64,000 bases of DNA from NCBI RefSeq assembly GCF_023634025.1, contig NZ_JALJCW010000005.1, positions 1 to 64,000 on the forward strand. The letters run 5' to 3'. Each line of letters begins with the position of its first letter. The stretch's first letter is position 1. The notes beneath the pieces were generated by a model, which had not been told where the DNA came from, ran no database searches, and was given only the letters and a program-made list of their open reading frames with translations. This DNA comes from Hanstruepera flava (lineage in GTDB: Bacteria; Bacteroidota; Bacteroidia; Flavobacteriales; Flavobacteriaceae). Shown one piece after another: positions 1 to 8,484 of the stretch. The translations under genes and the position numbers were made by a program.

Positions 1-7
1 ATCGGAA

Positions 8-99
8 TTCATTGCAATTTGCTATCTTTCGGTTACGGCGGAAAGAATCCTGCGGATTTTTCCGCAACGAGCCATACACAAAACCGTTGGCAGTAATTT
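8..99 (+). repeat. cassette spacer R1 (attC-like palindrome)
   Basis: This non-coding spacer lies upstream of the first gene. It holds a hairpin (arms 38-50 and 54-65, complementary apart from a bulge) and ends with ACCG followed by GTTGGCAGTA (86-95). It closely matches the spacer at 4583-4670: the first 24 bases (8-31) are identical to 4583-4606, and the hairpin arms differ in sequence but still pair. The last ten bases are the reverse complement of TACTGCCAAC at 1241-1250, just after the gene that follows. A possible -7 box (TATCTTTC) is at 23-30. It looks like the recombination-site part of a gene cassette; that role is inferred. Confidence 0.6.
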
Positions 100-123
100 A
101 ATGCCGCATTAAAAACAAACTAT

Positions 124-1236
124 ATGAAGAATTCAATTAACAAATTAGTTTTAATATTCATCACTTTTTTACTTACTACAAATCATGGAGCATTCGCTTG
201 TACGGGCATTACATTATGCTCTAAAGATGGAGGTATTGTTGTAGGTCGTACAGTAGAATGGGCTTTAAGCAACGCTCATCTGAATGATATTTTAGTCGTG
301 CCTAGAAATAAGAAATTTAGAGGCTTGCCGCAAGAAAACATCAGTTGCAAAGAATGGAAAGGAAAATATGGCTTTATAACTATGACAGCTTACGGACAAG
401 ATTTTGGCCCAGATGGACTAAATGAAAAGGGTCTTTATGTAGGAGTCTATTACCTGCCAAATTTTGCTGACTATGCTGACTATACTGTCGAGGATGCTGA
501 TAAATCCTTAAGTCTAGGAGGATTTATGCAATGGGTTCTTTCATCATTCAGTAGTGTTGAAGAAGTTCTGACAAATCTTGACAAAATAAAGGTAGTAAAA
601 GTAGACAGTAAGGAATACGGAGGTGCCCCAATGCCTTTTCATATGAAAATAGCTGATTCCACTGGTAGTAGTAAAATCATAGAAATTATTAATAATGGAG
701 AAATTAAAGTATATGACCCATTTTTAGGGGTAATAACAAATGCTCCTACTTATGATTGGCATTTGATAAACCTAACAAACTACATTAAACTTTCGCCCGC
801 TCCTAGCGAATCAAAAATATTTGGAACAGATATATTAAAGAACTTTGGCGGTGGTTCTGGTCTGATTGGATTACCTGGTGACTTTAGCTCTCCCTCAAGG
901 TTTGTAAGAGCAGCTACATTTTCTGCAACCTGTAGACCTTTAGAAACAAGTATAGATGCCGTTTTTGAAACATTTAGAATATTGGACAATTTCAATATTC
1001 CAATAGGAGCTCATGTTCCTGCGGATAAAATACCAAATAATATGGAGAGTGTAACTCAAATTACAAGTGCTTCTGATTTGAAAAACAAAATTTACTATTT
1101 TCATACCATGGGCAATAGAAATATCCGTAAAATCAACTTGAATGAAATTGATTTTTCAACAGTAAAGGAGACTCTAATCAAGGATAATATGTCCAATAAT
1201 CAAGAAATTAAAGATGTAACACCAATGCAAAATTAA
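124..1236 (+). CDS. choloylglycine hydrolase family (linear amide C-N hydrolase)
   Basis: A 370-residue Ntn hydrolase of the choloylglycine hydrolase/penicillin V acylase family, which cleaves linear amide bonds. A signal peptide (about residues 1-25) ends in Ala, and the next residue, Cys26 in A-C-T-G-I, is the expected nucleophile exposed when the peptide is removed, so export and activation would be coupled. Arg43 (G-R-T-V-E-W) fits the conserved substrate-site Arg. The product should be periplasmic or extracellular. Substrate (bile salt, acyl-homoserine lactone, penicillin or a cell-wall amide) cannot be told from sequence. It stands alone between two palindromic spacers whose ends match each other, so it looks like a mobile gene cassette. 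Confidence 0.85.
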   Translation: MKNSINKLVLIFITFLLTTNHGAFACTGITLCSKDGGIVVGRTVEWALSNAHLNDILVVPRNKKFRGLPQENISCKEWKGKYGFITMTAYGQDFGPDGLNEKGLYVGVYYLPNFADYADYTVEDADKSLSLGGFMQWVLSSFSSVEEVLTNLDKIKVVKVDSKEYGGAPMPFHMKIADSTGSSKIIEIINNGEIKVYDPFLGVITNAPTYDWHLINLTNYIKLSPAPSESKIFGTDILKNFGGGSGLIGLPGDFSSPSRFVRAATFSATCRPLETSIDAVFETFRILDNFNIPIGAHVPADKIPNNMESVTQITSASDLKNKIYYFHTMGNRNIRKINLNEIDFSTVKETLIKDNMSNNQEIKDVTPMQN

Positions 1237-1240
1237 AAAC

Positions 1241-1310
1241 TACTGCCAACAACGCCTATACGCAATACCCTTCGGGATACTGCGCATAGCCAAACCGTTG
1301 TACGCAATTT
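1241..1310 (+). repeat. cassette spacer R2 (attC-like palindrome)
   Basis: This spacer runs from TACTGCCAAC (1241-1250) to GTTGTACGCA (1297-1306). Between them is a long imperfect hairpin: CTAT pairs with ATAG, CGCA with TGCG, and CCC with GGG around a TTC loop, with isolated mismatches and a bulged base. Folded single-stranded sites with extrahelical bases are typical of integron attC sites. The left end matches the start of the preceding module and the right end matches the end of the following one. No canonical GTTRRRY core is present, so identity as attC is inference. Confidence 0.6.
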
Positions 1311-1323
1311 GCCCGAACCGAAA

Positions 1324-1977
1324 ATGGACGAAAACACAAAAAGACAAATCGAATTACATTCTGCTGGAGCAACAGTAAGACACAAAAGTTCATTTGAGGA
1401 ATTGGTGCATTACTCTAACGAAACAAAACTCGAACCTGATTTTATAAAAAAGTGGTGCGTTCCTTTCTATATGTTTCAGATAAATAATACGAATGAATTT
1501 ATAGAGAAACTTAAGCCAATAAAAGACGATTTGAACACTGATGTTGTTAAGAACTTACTCGGCGATTTTAATTGGAGAACACGAATTGTCGGAGCGTATT
1601 TCTCGACAATAATGGATTTAAAAGAAGTTGAGGATATAATCGGAATTCATCTTTTAAAAAGTCAAGTTTGTTATGCTGCAACAGGATATTGTTTGACTTT
1701 AGCTTCTTTCAACACAAAAAATGGAATTGAATATTTAAAAAAATATCTTGATTATTATCTGACACAAAAACATTTACATTTTGACCAAAGAGACGCTATG
1801 TCCGCACTAAAATGGACTGACCAACTTAACGGAACAAATGAAATGGAAAAATATTTGGATTTATACAAAGATTGGGTTTCCGACAAATATGCTCAAAATT
1901 TAGAACATTCATTTGAGGGATTTGAAAGTCAAATGGAGAGTTTAAATAAAATAAAAACTGCGTACAACAATGTATAA
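1324..1977 (+). CDS. DUF6000-like protein
   Basis: A soluble protein of 217 residues with no signal peptide. The central block (L-L-G-D-F-N-W-R, then V-G-A-Y-F, then S-Q-V-C-Y-A-A-T-G-Y-C) resembles what I recall of the DUF6000 family, whose function is unknown. The first ATG at 1324 is preferred to an in-frame TTG at 1309, because 1309 falls inside the palindromic spacer. The last codons (A-Y-N-N-V) run into the left arm of the next spacer, as integron cassette genes often do. No partner gene adjoins it; the neighbours are unrelated cassettes. Confidence 0.6.
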   Translation: MDENTKRQIELHSAGATVRHKSSFEELVHYSNETKLEPDFIKKWCVPFYMFQINNTNEFIEKLKPIKDDLNTDVVKNLLGDFNWRTRIVGAYFSTIMDLKEVEDIIGIHLLKSQVCYAATGYCLTLASFNTKNGIEYLKKYLDYYLTQKHLHFDQRDAMSALKWTDQLNGTNEMEKYLDLYKDWVSDKYAQNLEHSFEGFESQMESLNKIKTAYNNV

Positions 1978-2139
1978 CCGCAATTGCTTCGCCAGTCGCT
2001 ACGCTCGTGTCGGCGGATTCGACTATCCCTCGACTACGCTCGGGACAGGCTGGAATCCACTCGGAATTGCTAACGTCTGTGCTTAACCGAAAATCATTAA
2101 CTTTAATCCCGTAACTGACTGTTATACGTACCGTTGGTA
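1959..2139 (+). repeat. cassette spacer R3 (composite palindromes)
   Basis: This 180-base GC-rich spacer starts with TGCGTACAAC (1959-1968), the reverse complement of 1297-1306 at the start of the same module, and ends with ACCG-GTTGGTA (2133-2139), which matches TACCAAC at 3873-3879. Inside it the outer arms CAATGTATAAC and GTTATACGTACCGTTG pair. The middle has extra GC-rich stem-loops, including one around CCTCGACTACGCTCGGGAC, a type of sequence I recall as scattered in flavobacterial genomes. The spacer looks like an attC-like site with an inserted repeat. Confidence 0.5.
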
Positions 2140-2157
2140 ACTATTAAAACTTTTACT

Positions 2158-3891
2158 ATGAGACGACATATTTCAATCTTTATCCTTTTACTTCCTTTAT
2201 TGATTGCTTCTTGCGGTAAGGATCAGAAGAACAATCCTGAAAAGCAAGAACCCGCTACATTATATTTTGGCGGTGATATTGTAACAATGGACGGCAATGA
2301 GCCTCAATATGCAGAAGCAGTTGTAGAGCAAGAAGGTAAAATTCTTTTTGTGGGAAAACTGAAAGAAGCAGAATCTCAATTTAAAGATGCCCAAAAAAAA
2401 GATTTAAATGGTAATACTATGCTGCCCGGATTTATAGATTCTCATAGCCATTTTAGCATCGCACTAGGTTTAGTTAACCAAGCAAACCTTAGTAGTCCAC
2501 CGATGGGTGAAGTCAAGAATTTCAATGATATTCAAAATGCACTGGTAGAATTGAAAAATTCAAGAAATATAGCTGAAGGTGAATGGGTCATTGGTTGGGG
2601 ATATGACCCATTTCAATTAGAAGAGAATCGAGACATCACCAAGGCGGAATTGGATGAAGTATTACCAAATCACAAAGTGATGTTAGTGCATATTTCAAAT
2701 CATGGAGCGGTTCTTAACTCTAAAGCCCTTGAATGGGCAGGTATTAATGCCAAAACGGAACAACCAGCAGGTGGTGTTATAGCAAGAATGGAAGGAAGCA
2801 TGGAGCCAGCAGGTATGGTATTCGAAACAGCTTACTTACCTGTTAAGGCAAAAAAACCTAAACCAAACGAAACGGAATTAATGAATAGTGTTGAAGATGT
2901 TGTGAGGCAATATGCAGAAAATGGTTATACACATGCCCAAGATGGTGCAACTTTTACACACGAAGCTATCTTTTTAAAAAAGGCTGCCAAGGAAGGCAAA
3001 CTTGATATAGATTTAGCTGTACTCATGTTATTTGCTGAAAAAGATAAGTGGGCTAATTCCGAAATTACGTTTGACCAAGAATATTCCAATCATCTCAAGT
3101 TTCAGGGAGTTAAAATTGTCCAGGACGGATCTCCACAAGGAAAAACGGCTTACATGTCTGAGGAATATTTAACAGATGGACCAGCTGGCGAACCCGATTG
3201 GTTTGGCGAACCCACTATGACGAGAGATGAATTTACTTCGTTGTTCTCTGAATTCTGGAATTCTGGACTTCAGGTATTTGTTCATGTTAATGGAGATGCT
3301 GCAAGTGATGATCTTATTTATGCTATGGAAAGTGTTGAAGCAAAAGCAGATCAAGATAGAAGAACTGTTTCCATTCATACACAATTCCACCGTAAAGATC
3401 AAATTGAAAAATTTGCAAAACTGGGAATCAGCCCTACTTATTTTACTAATCATTGTTTTTATTGGGGAGACGACCACACAGCAAATCAAGGCGCAAAAAG
3501 AGGAAGCTTTATTAGTCCAATGAAGTCAGCGATAAATGCTGGTTTGGTTGTTTCCAATCATTCAGACTTCAATGTAACACCACTTGATCCGTTTTTTATT
3601 TTGTGGACGTCAATGACTAGAGAAACGAGATCTGGCCTAAAATTAGATCAAAATGAAAATTTAAGTGCATATGAAGCGTTGCAAGCTTTGACAACAGGAG
3701 GAGCTTATCAAATGTTTGAAGAAAATAGAAAGGGAATGATAAAACAAGGATTATTAGCGGATTTTGTGATTATAGACCAAAACCCTTTAAAAATTGAGAC
3801 TGATTTAATTAAGGAAATTAACGTACTTGAAACAATAAAGGAAGGCCAATCAATTTATAAGATTAAAACTAATACCAACAATGGCTATTAG
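2158..3891 (+). CDS. YtcJ-like amidohydrolase lipoprotein
   Basis: A 577-residue metal-dependent hydrolase of the amidohydrolase family 3 (YtcJ type). Its lipoprotein signal ends L-I-A-S-C with lipidated Cys19, so it is anchored in the envelope. The metal motif H-S-H is at residues 96-98 after the usual L-P-G-F-I-D-S-H. Further His/Asp ligands are likely in V-H-V-N-G-D-A, in S-I-H-T-Q-F-H and in S-N-H-S-D-F near the C-terminus. Start at ATG 2158 is chosen because a TTG at 2134 lies in the spacer and would bury the signal peptide. Substrate is unknown; relatives act on formamides and other N-acyl compounds. The gene is a solitary module flanked by matching inverted ends. Confidence 0.85.
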   Translation: MRRHISIFILLLPLLIASCGKDQKNNPEKQEPATLYFGGDIVTMDGNEPQYAEAVVEQEGKILFVGKLKEAESQFKDAQKKDLNGNTMLPGFIDSHSHFSIALGLVNQANLSSPPMGEVKNFNDIQNALVELKNSRNIAEGEWVIGWGYDPFQLEENRDITKAELDEVLPNHKVMLVHISNHGAVLNSKALEWAGINAKTEQPAGGVIARMEGSMEPAGMVFETAYLPVKAKKPKPNETELMNSVEDVVRQYAENGYTHAQDGATFTHEAIFLKKAAKEGKLDIDLAVLMLFAEKDKWANSEITFDQEYSNHLKFQGVKIVQDGSPQGKTAYMSEEYLTDGPAGEPDWFGEPTMTRDEFTSLFSEFWNSGLQVFVHVNGDAASDDLIYAMESVEAKADQDRRTVSIHTQFHRKDQIEKFAKLGISPTYFTNHCFYWGDDHTANQGAKRGSFISPMKSAINAGLVVSNHSDFNVTPLDPFFILWTSMTRETRSGLKLDQNENLSAYEALQALTTGGAYQMFEENRKGMIKQGLLADFVIIDQNPLKIETDLIKEINVLETIKEGQSIYKIKTNTNNGY

Positions 3892-4010
3892 CAATTAACT
3901 AGTGTAAGTCTGTTCAGAATTCCTTCAGAATTCCTCTGGTTAGTTAATGTTTGCTAAATTAGTTGCTGAAACACGCAACGAGCCATGTACAAACCGTAAT
4001 CTACAATTTG
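3873..4010 (+). repeat. cassette spacer R4
   Basis: This spacer begins with TACCAAC (3873-3879) inside the last codons of the amidohydrolase gene. It contains an inverted repeat (TAGCAATTAACTA against TTAGTTAATGTTTGCTA) around a duplicated CAGAATTCCT. Its right end, CGCAACGAGCCATGTACAAACCG, strongly resembles the ends of R1 and R5. The expected GTTG boundary has become GTAA, so this end may be degenerate. Confidence 0.45.
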
Positions 4011-4038
4011 AAAAAACACTCAAAAAAACCAATAATTG

Positions 4039-4545
4039 ATGTTAAAAAAATGTTTTCTTTTATTGATTTTATTTTCCACCATAATTGGTTGTATAGGGTA
4101 TCATAGAATACCAAAAAATGAAAACGGTGAACGAATTTTAAACAACAAAGTTCAATATAAATTCAAGTCTATTCCATGCGAAAAAGATTTGACAAAGATT
4201 GATACTTCAGCATATTATGTTCAAATTTTCGAAGGCAGATTTTATAACGAACAAGAAAAGAAAAACCGTATGGTTTTGATGTTTCATAATGACGGATACT
4301 TTAAATTCACATCTGTGCTTTATCCAAAATCAAATGACATTTCGAAAAATTCAATAAACTATGGAGGGAAATTTAAAATAACTGACAATTTAATTGAGTT
4401 AGAAAAATTTTATCCATCTAGCGGAGGTAGAACAAATTATTATTTGAGAAAAATAAGACATGGAAAAATAGAAGGGAATAGAATTATTTTTGACGATGGA
4501 TTTTCGCTTTTATCAATTTATGAAAAAAGATATGAGCTGAAATAA
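4039..4545 (+). CDS. predicted lipoprotein, unknown function
   Basis: A 168-residue protein I do not recognise. It begins with a lipoprotein signal peptide (T-I-I-G-C, Cys18) followed by a mostly beta-predicted domain rich in Lys, Asn and Tyr. The ATG at 4039 is used rather than the TTG just before it. It lies alone between palindromic spacers, in the same orientation as its neighbours, and is probably another cassette gene. A surface or periplasmic role is all that can be inferred. Confidence 0.6.
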   Translation: MLKKCFLLLILFSTIIGCIGYHRIPKNENGERILNNKVQYKFKSIPCEKDLTKIDTSAYYVQIFEGRFYNEQEKKNRMVLMFHNDGYFKFTSVLYPKSNDISKNSINYGGKFKITDNLIELEKFYPSSGGRTNYYLRKIRHGKIEGNRIIFDDGFSLLSIYEKRYELK

Positions 4546-4582
4546 AAGCAGCACTCAACTCCGGCTATTGTTCATTGATTCT

Positions 4583-4670
4583 TTCATTGCAATTTGCTAT
4601 CTTTCGACTACGGCGTAAAATCCTAGTAGGTTTTCCGCAACGAACCATACGCAAACCCATGTTTTAATTA
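4583..4670 (+). repeat. cassette spacer R5, near-copy of R1
   Basis: The first 24 bases are identical to 8-31. The hairpin that follows (arms 4613-4623 and 4629-4638) differs from the R1 hairpin in sequence but still pairs. It ends CAACGAACCATACGCAAACC, like R1 and R4. Preserved pairing despite changed sequence implies that the folded form matters. A TATCTTTC box (4598-4605) may give a promoter to the downstream gene. Confidence 0.55.
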
Positions 4671-4681
4671 AAAGCTTTGAG

Positions 4682-5194
4682 TTGAAAAACCTGAAAACCA
4701 TACTTATACTGACTTTACTTCTTGTATGCTGTAAAGGAAATGAACCGTCTGATTTTAATAAGTTTACAGGAAGGTGGGCACTACATATAGTAGAAATTCA
4801 AGCGGACTCCATTTCTGCATGGAAACCTAGACAAGACCATTACAAAAACCGAAAAGGGTTTATTATTTACGATGGCAAAGGTGGAATGGGTGTGCATCAT
4901 GTAACTGAAAATTATGAAAACTATGCATTTGAAGGAAGCGGTGGGCTTGATAGTTTAACATTAAAGGACTTAAGACATTTGGCTGATAACTTTGTATATT
5001 TTGGAAAATATAAAGTGAATGACAGTCTAGGCCTAATTGAACATCATATAGAATCGGTTAATTTTCAAAACCTGTGGGGAACAATAGCGAAACGGAAATA
5101 TCAGTTTTTAGGAGACACCTTAATTCTAAATCCGCTAACCAACACCTATCCAAAAATTCGCCTAAAATGGGTTAAGCTAAATGATAGTGAATAA
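4682..5194 (+). CDS. lipocalin-like lipoprotein
   Basis: A 170-residue probable lipoprotein (L-L-L-V-C-C, Cys16/17) with a start resembling lipocalin-like domains: F-T-G-R-W followed by beta strands and Y-D-G-K-G-G-M-G. Such domains are small barrels that can bind hydrophobic ligands. The only plausible start is TTG at 4682, since no in-frame ATG precedes the signal peptide. It is the last module of the spacer-separated series; no clear spacer follows it. Confidence 0.55.
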   Translation: MKNLKTILILTLLLVCCKGNEPSDFNKFTGRWALHIVEIQADSISAWKPRQDHYKNRKGFIIYDGKGGMGVHHVTENYENYAFEGSGGLDSLTLKDLRHLADNFVYFGKYKVNDSLGLIEHHIESVNFQNLWGTIAKRKYQFLGDTLILNPLTNTYPKIRLKWVKLNDSE

Positions 5195-5328
5195 ATATTA
5201 GTTTCCCTTACGGTTAATGGTAATCCTTGAACCAAAAAACACTAGCTAATAAGTTACAATCTAATCTTTGGGCATTACACTATATGTAAAACGGAACAAA
5301 AACTCTCTGATTTTATACAAATTTTGTC

Positions 5329-5336
5329 TATCTTTA
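5329..5336 (+). promoter_or_regulatory. -7 box of the sulfatase gene
   Basis: TATCTTTA fits the Bacteroidota TAnnTTTG -7 element with one mismatch and lies 62 bases before the sulfatase start. No convincing -33 TTTG at the right spacing was found. Confidence 0.4.
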
Positions 5337-5398
5337 GCAGTGTAACTCCCTGATAATAAAAGCAAAATTGTTTTTAAATAACCCACCAAAAATCTTAA

Positions 5399-7780
5399 AT
5401 GATGAAAAAATTAGGTATTTTATTGCTTGTAGGCACCGTGCTTTTTGCAGTGGCTTGCCAACAACCAGCTGAAAAGGCTGAACCTGTAGCGGCAAACGAT
5501 AACCGTTTAGATAGAACCGTTCTCCCCATTAAAGAACCAACTTATGCCGCAATTACTGAACTAGACGCCCGCAATGCCACAGCACCACCTCGTTTTGATG
5601 TGAAAGCGCCAGAAAACGCACCCAATGTCGTTATTGTATTAATTGATGACCAAGGATTTGGTGCAGCAAGTACTTTTGGTGGCCCAATAAACGAGCCAAC
5701 CGCTGATAGACTTGCTAATGAAGGACTACGATACAATCGTTTTCACACTACAGCACTTTGTTCGCCTACACGTACTGCCATATTAACCGGAAGAAATCAC
5801 CATCAAAATAATGCAGGAGCCATTATGGAATTGGCAACAGGTTTCCCAGGAAACACTGGTATACGGCCAAACAGTGTTGCGCCACTTGCAGAGATGCTGC
5901 GATTAAACGGGTATAGTACTGCTATGTTTGGTAAATATCATGAAACTCCGCCTTGGGAAGCTTCGCTTTCAGGACCGTTTGATAGATGGCCAACGCGCTC
6001 TGGTTTCGATAAATTTTATGGGTTTATTGGTGGTGAAACCAACCAATGGGCACCTGCAGTTTATGATGGTACTGTGCGTGTAGAAGTTGAAAGAAGTCCG
6101 GATTATCACTTTACTACTGATATGACTAATCAGGCTATTAACTGGGTAAGTGCGCAACAAGCACTAACTCCCGATAAGCCATTTTACATTTACTATGCTA
6201 CAGGAGCAACGCATGCTCCGCACCATGTGCCGCAAGAATACATTGATAAATACAAAGGTCAGTTTGATCAGGGATGGGACAAATTGAGAGAAGAAACCCT
6301 AGCCCGCCAGAAGGCTATGGGTATTGTTCCAGAAAATACTCAGCTTACAGAAAGACCTGCAGAAATACCATCTTGGGATAGCCAAACACCTGAACAAAAA
6401 CGTTTGTTTGCACGACAAATGGAAGTGTTTGCTGCTTTTGCAGAACACACTGATCATGAAGTTGGGAGATTGGTAAACGCTTTAGAGGAAATAGGTGAAT
6501 TAGACAATACCCTGTTTCTTTATGTTATTGGCGATAATGGCTCGAGTGCAGAAGGAGGCCCTGAAGGTTCGTACAATGAGCTAATGGCGTTGAATGGTAT
6601 TGTTGGAGAAGCGTCGCAAATGATGGACCATATAGATAATTGGGGTGGCCCTAGTACATTCCCTCATTTTGCCATTGGATGGGCACATGCTACCAATGCT
6701 CCTTTTCAGTGGACTAAACAGGTTGCCTCGCACTTTGGCGGTACGCGTAACGGTATGGTTGTACATTGGCCTAATGGTATTAAATCTAAAGGTGGTATAC
6801 GCTCACAATTTACCCATGTAACCGATGTGGCGCCAACCGTTTTAGAAGCTGCTGGATTACCTTTTCCTACCTCGGTAAATGGAACTGAACAAACACCATT
6901 TGCCGGCACTTCTTTTATGTTCTCTTTTGAAGATGCCAATGCACCCGAAACACATACCACGCAATATTTTGAAATGTTTGGTAACCGAGGTATTTATCAC
7001 AACGGTTGGACCGCTTCTACACGGCATTCTGTGCCTTGGTTAATGGCACAAGAATTACCACCCTTGGAAAGCGATGTGTGGGAACTGTACCATGTTGATG
7101 AAGACTTTTCACAAGCCAATAATCTTGCAGACGAAAACCCAGAAAAGTTGAAAGAATTACAAGAACTTTTTGAAAAAGAAGCCATAGCCAATCATGTTTA
7201 TCCTATTGATGATAGAAGAGCTGAACGCTTTAATGCAGAAATAGCAGGAAGAGGTGATATTATTGGAGACCGTACATCACTCACACTTTATGAAGGTATG
7301 ACTGGCATTATGGAAAATGTTTTCATAAATAATAAGAGTAAGAATTACACCATTGTTGCCGAGGTAGATTTAAAAGACACAAATACGGACGGAGTTATTA
7401 TCAGTCAGGCTGGTAGATTTGGTGGTTGGTCATTATATATGAAAAATGGTAAAGTACATCATGATTACAATTATTTTGGACTTGACCATACTAATATTGC
7501 ATCATCATCAAACCTTGATGCCGGAAAACACAAAATTAAATATGAGTTTTTGGTAGATGAACCTAAACCAGGAACTGGTGGTAAATGCGCTTTATATATT
7601 GATGACAAAAAAGTGGCCGAAGGTTATATACCCAAAACCCAACCCTTTGCCTACTCTGGTGACGAAGGTGTAGATGTGGGTATAGACAATGAAACCAATG
7701 TTACTGATGACTACAAAGAAGGAGACAATAAGTTTACCGGAAAAATAAAACGAGTGACCGTTGATATCGGGATGAATTAA
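5399..7780 (+). CDS. arylsulfatase-family lipoprotein
   Basis: A 793-residue formylglycine-dependent sulfatase with a lipoprotein signal (A-V-A-C, Cys20), so it should be attached to the envelope. The sulfatase signature is C-S-P-T-R at residues 121-125, with Cys121 the residue to be oxidised to formylglycine; the metal-binding D-D pair is at 83-84, and G-R-N-H-H follows the signature. The long form with a C-terminal beta-sandwich-like extension (about residues 620-793) resembles the AtsA-like S1_4 subfamily. No SusC/SusD pair adjoins it, so it is not in an obvious polysaccharide locus. A maturase is needed but is not in the window. A second ATG at 5402 is equally possible as start. Confidence 0.88.
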   Translation: MMKKLGILLLVGTVLFAVACQQPAEKAEPVAANDNRLDRTVLPIKEPTYAAITELDARNATAPPRFDVKAPENAPNVVIVLIDDQGFGAASTFGGPINEPTADRLANEGLRYNRFHTTALCSPTRTAILTGRNHHQNNAGAIMELATGFPGNTGIRPNSVAPLAEMLRLNGYSTAMFGKYHETPPWEASLSGPFDRWPTRSGFDKFYGFIGGETNQWAPAVYDGTVRVEVERSPDYHFTTDMTNQAINWVSAQQALTPDKPFYIYYATGATHAPHHVPQEYIDKYKGQFDQGWDKLREETLARQKAMGIVPENTQLTERPAEIPSWDSQTPEQKRLFARQMEVFAAFAEHTDHEVGRLVNALEEIGELDNTLFLYVIGDNGSSAEGGPEGSYNELMALNGIVGEASQMMDHIDNWGGPSTFPHFAIGWAHATNAPFQWTKQVASHFGGTRNGMVVHWPNGIKSKGGIRSQFTHVTDVAPTVLEAAGLPFPTSVNGTEQTPFAGTSFMFSFEDANAPETHTTQYFEMFGNRGIYHNGWTASTRHSVPWLMAQELPPLESDVWELYHVDEDFSQANNLADENPEKLKELQELFEKEAIANHVYPIDDRRAERFNAEIAGRGDIIGDRTSLTLYEGMTGIMENVFINNKSKNYTIVAEVDLKDTNTDGVIISQAGRFGGWSLYMKNGKVHHDYNYFGLDHTNIASSSNLDAGKHKIKYEFLVDEPKPGTGGKCALYIDDKKVAEGYIPKTQPFAYSGDEGVDVGIDNETNVTDDYKEGDNKFTGKIKRVTVDIGMN

Positions 7781-7836
7781 TTTTTGAAGTTTTGCTATTT
7801 CAGCAGAAACAACCAATAACCATATACTGTAACTGT

Positions 7837-7858
7837 AAAGGGCATTTAAATGCCCTTT
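7837..7858 (+). terminator. terminator after the sulfatase gene
   Basis: A perfect palindrome, AAAGGGCATTTAAATGCCCTTT, lies 57 bases past the sulfatase stop. The T-rich tail that follows is weak. Confidence 0.6.
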
Positions 7859-7886
7859 ATGTTTTACTTTGAAAATAATTGAAAAC

Positions 7887-8333
7887 ATGACGAAACCAAA
7901 CATCTACTTTTACAGTTGTCTGATTCTAACCCTGACTGTCGCCACACTATTGGCAACAGGTTCTTCGTTATTGACAGTATCAATAGATAATAACGAGGTA
8001 ATTCCGTTAGGAACCATAATAACCTGGATAGGCATGATTGCCTTACCCTTAACAGTATATTGGGGTATAAAGGAAATGAGAAAACCTTCACTAACGGTGC
8101 ATCACATTCTTGCTGGGTTATTGAAAATCATTATCCTACTTTGAGTTCTATGGGTTCCTATATCCTATTTACTAGCAGGTAACCTTTCATTCACATTTAC
8201 TGAAAGAGAAACTTTTCAGGGCGGTCAAGTAGCCATGAGATGGTTTTGGCGATTAAGTTATGGTATTGGTATTGGAAGTATGTTGGTTTTATTCTTTTCG
8301 TGGATTTCAAGATTCTTAAAAAAGGGCGTTTGA
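7887..8333 (+). pseudogene. small membrane protein gene interrupted by in-frame TGA
   Basis: From ATG 7887 the frame stays open to a TGA at 8142-8144. It then continues in the same frame without another stop to TGA 8331-8333. The combined product would be 148 residues plus the interrupted position. Both halves encode hydrophobic membrane segments (V-A-T-L-L-A-T-G, I-T-W-I-G-M-I-A-L and I-I-L-L before the stop; V-L-W-V-P-I-S-Y-L-L-A and G-I-G-I-G-S-M-L-V-L after it), which suggests one four-helix protein. The simplest reading is a nonsense mutation, possibly Trp TGG to TGA. A sequencing error would look the same. The family is not recognised. Confidence 0.7.
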
Positions 8334-8437
8334 CATAGAAAAACATGACATGAGCATTCAGCAAAGTTTATTAAATTCTTTATCAGCTCATACTTCGTAC
8401 AAATCTTTAAGTTATGATATTTGTCAAGGCAATTTGC

Positions 8438-8445
8438 TATCTTTA
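8438..8445 (+). promoter_or_regulatory. -7 box of the P1 peptidase gene
   Basis: TATCTTTA, 39 bases before the ATG at 8485. It places transcription downstream of the longer in-frame start at 8350 and so supports the shorter protein. Confidence 0.4.
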
Positions 8446-8484
8446 GATTTCCATCACCTTAACAAAACCTTAAAACCAACCCAC

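Noticed and set aside
5399-7780. Sulfatase as part of a polysaccharide utilisation locus
   Set aside because: No SusC/SusD pair, glycoside hydrolase or regulator adjoins it.
8350-8484. 45-residue N-terminal extension of the P1 peptidase
   Set aside because: It would precede the signal peptide, and the -7 box lies downstream of that start.
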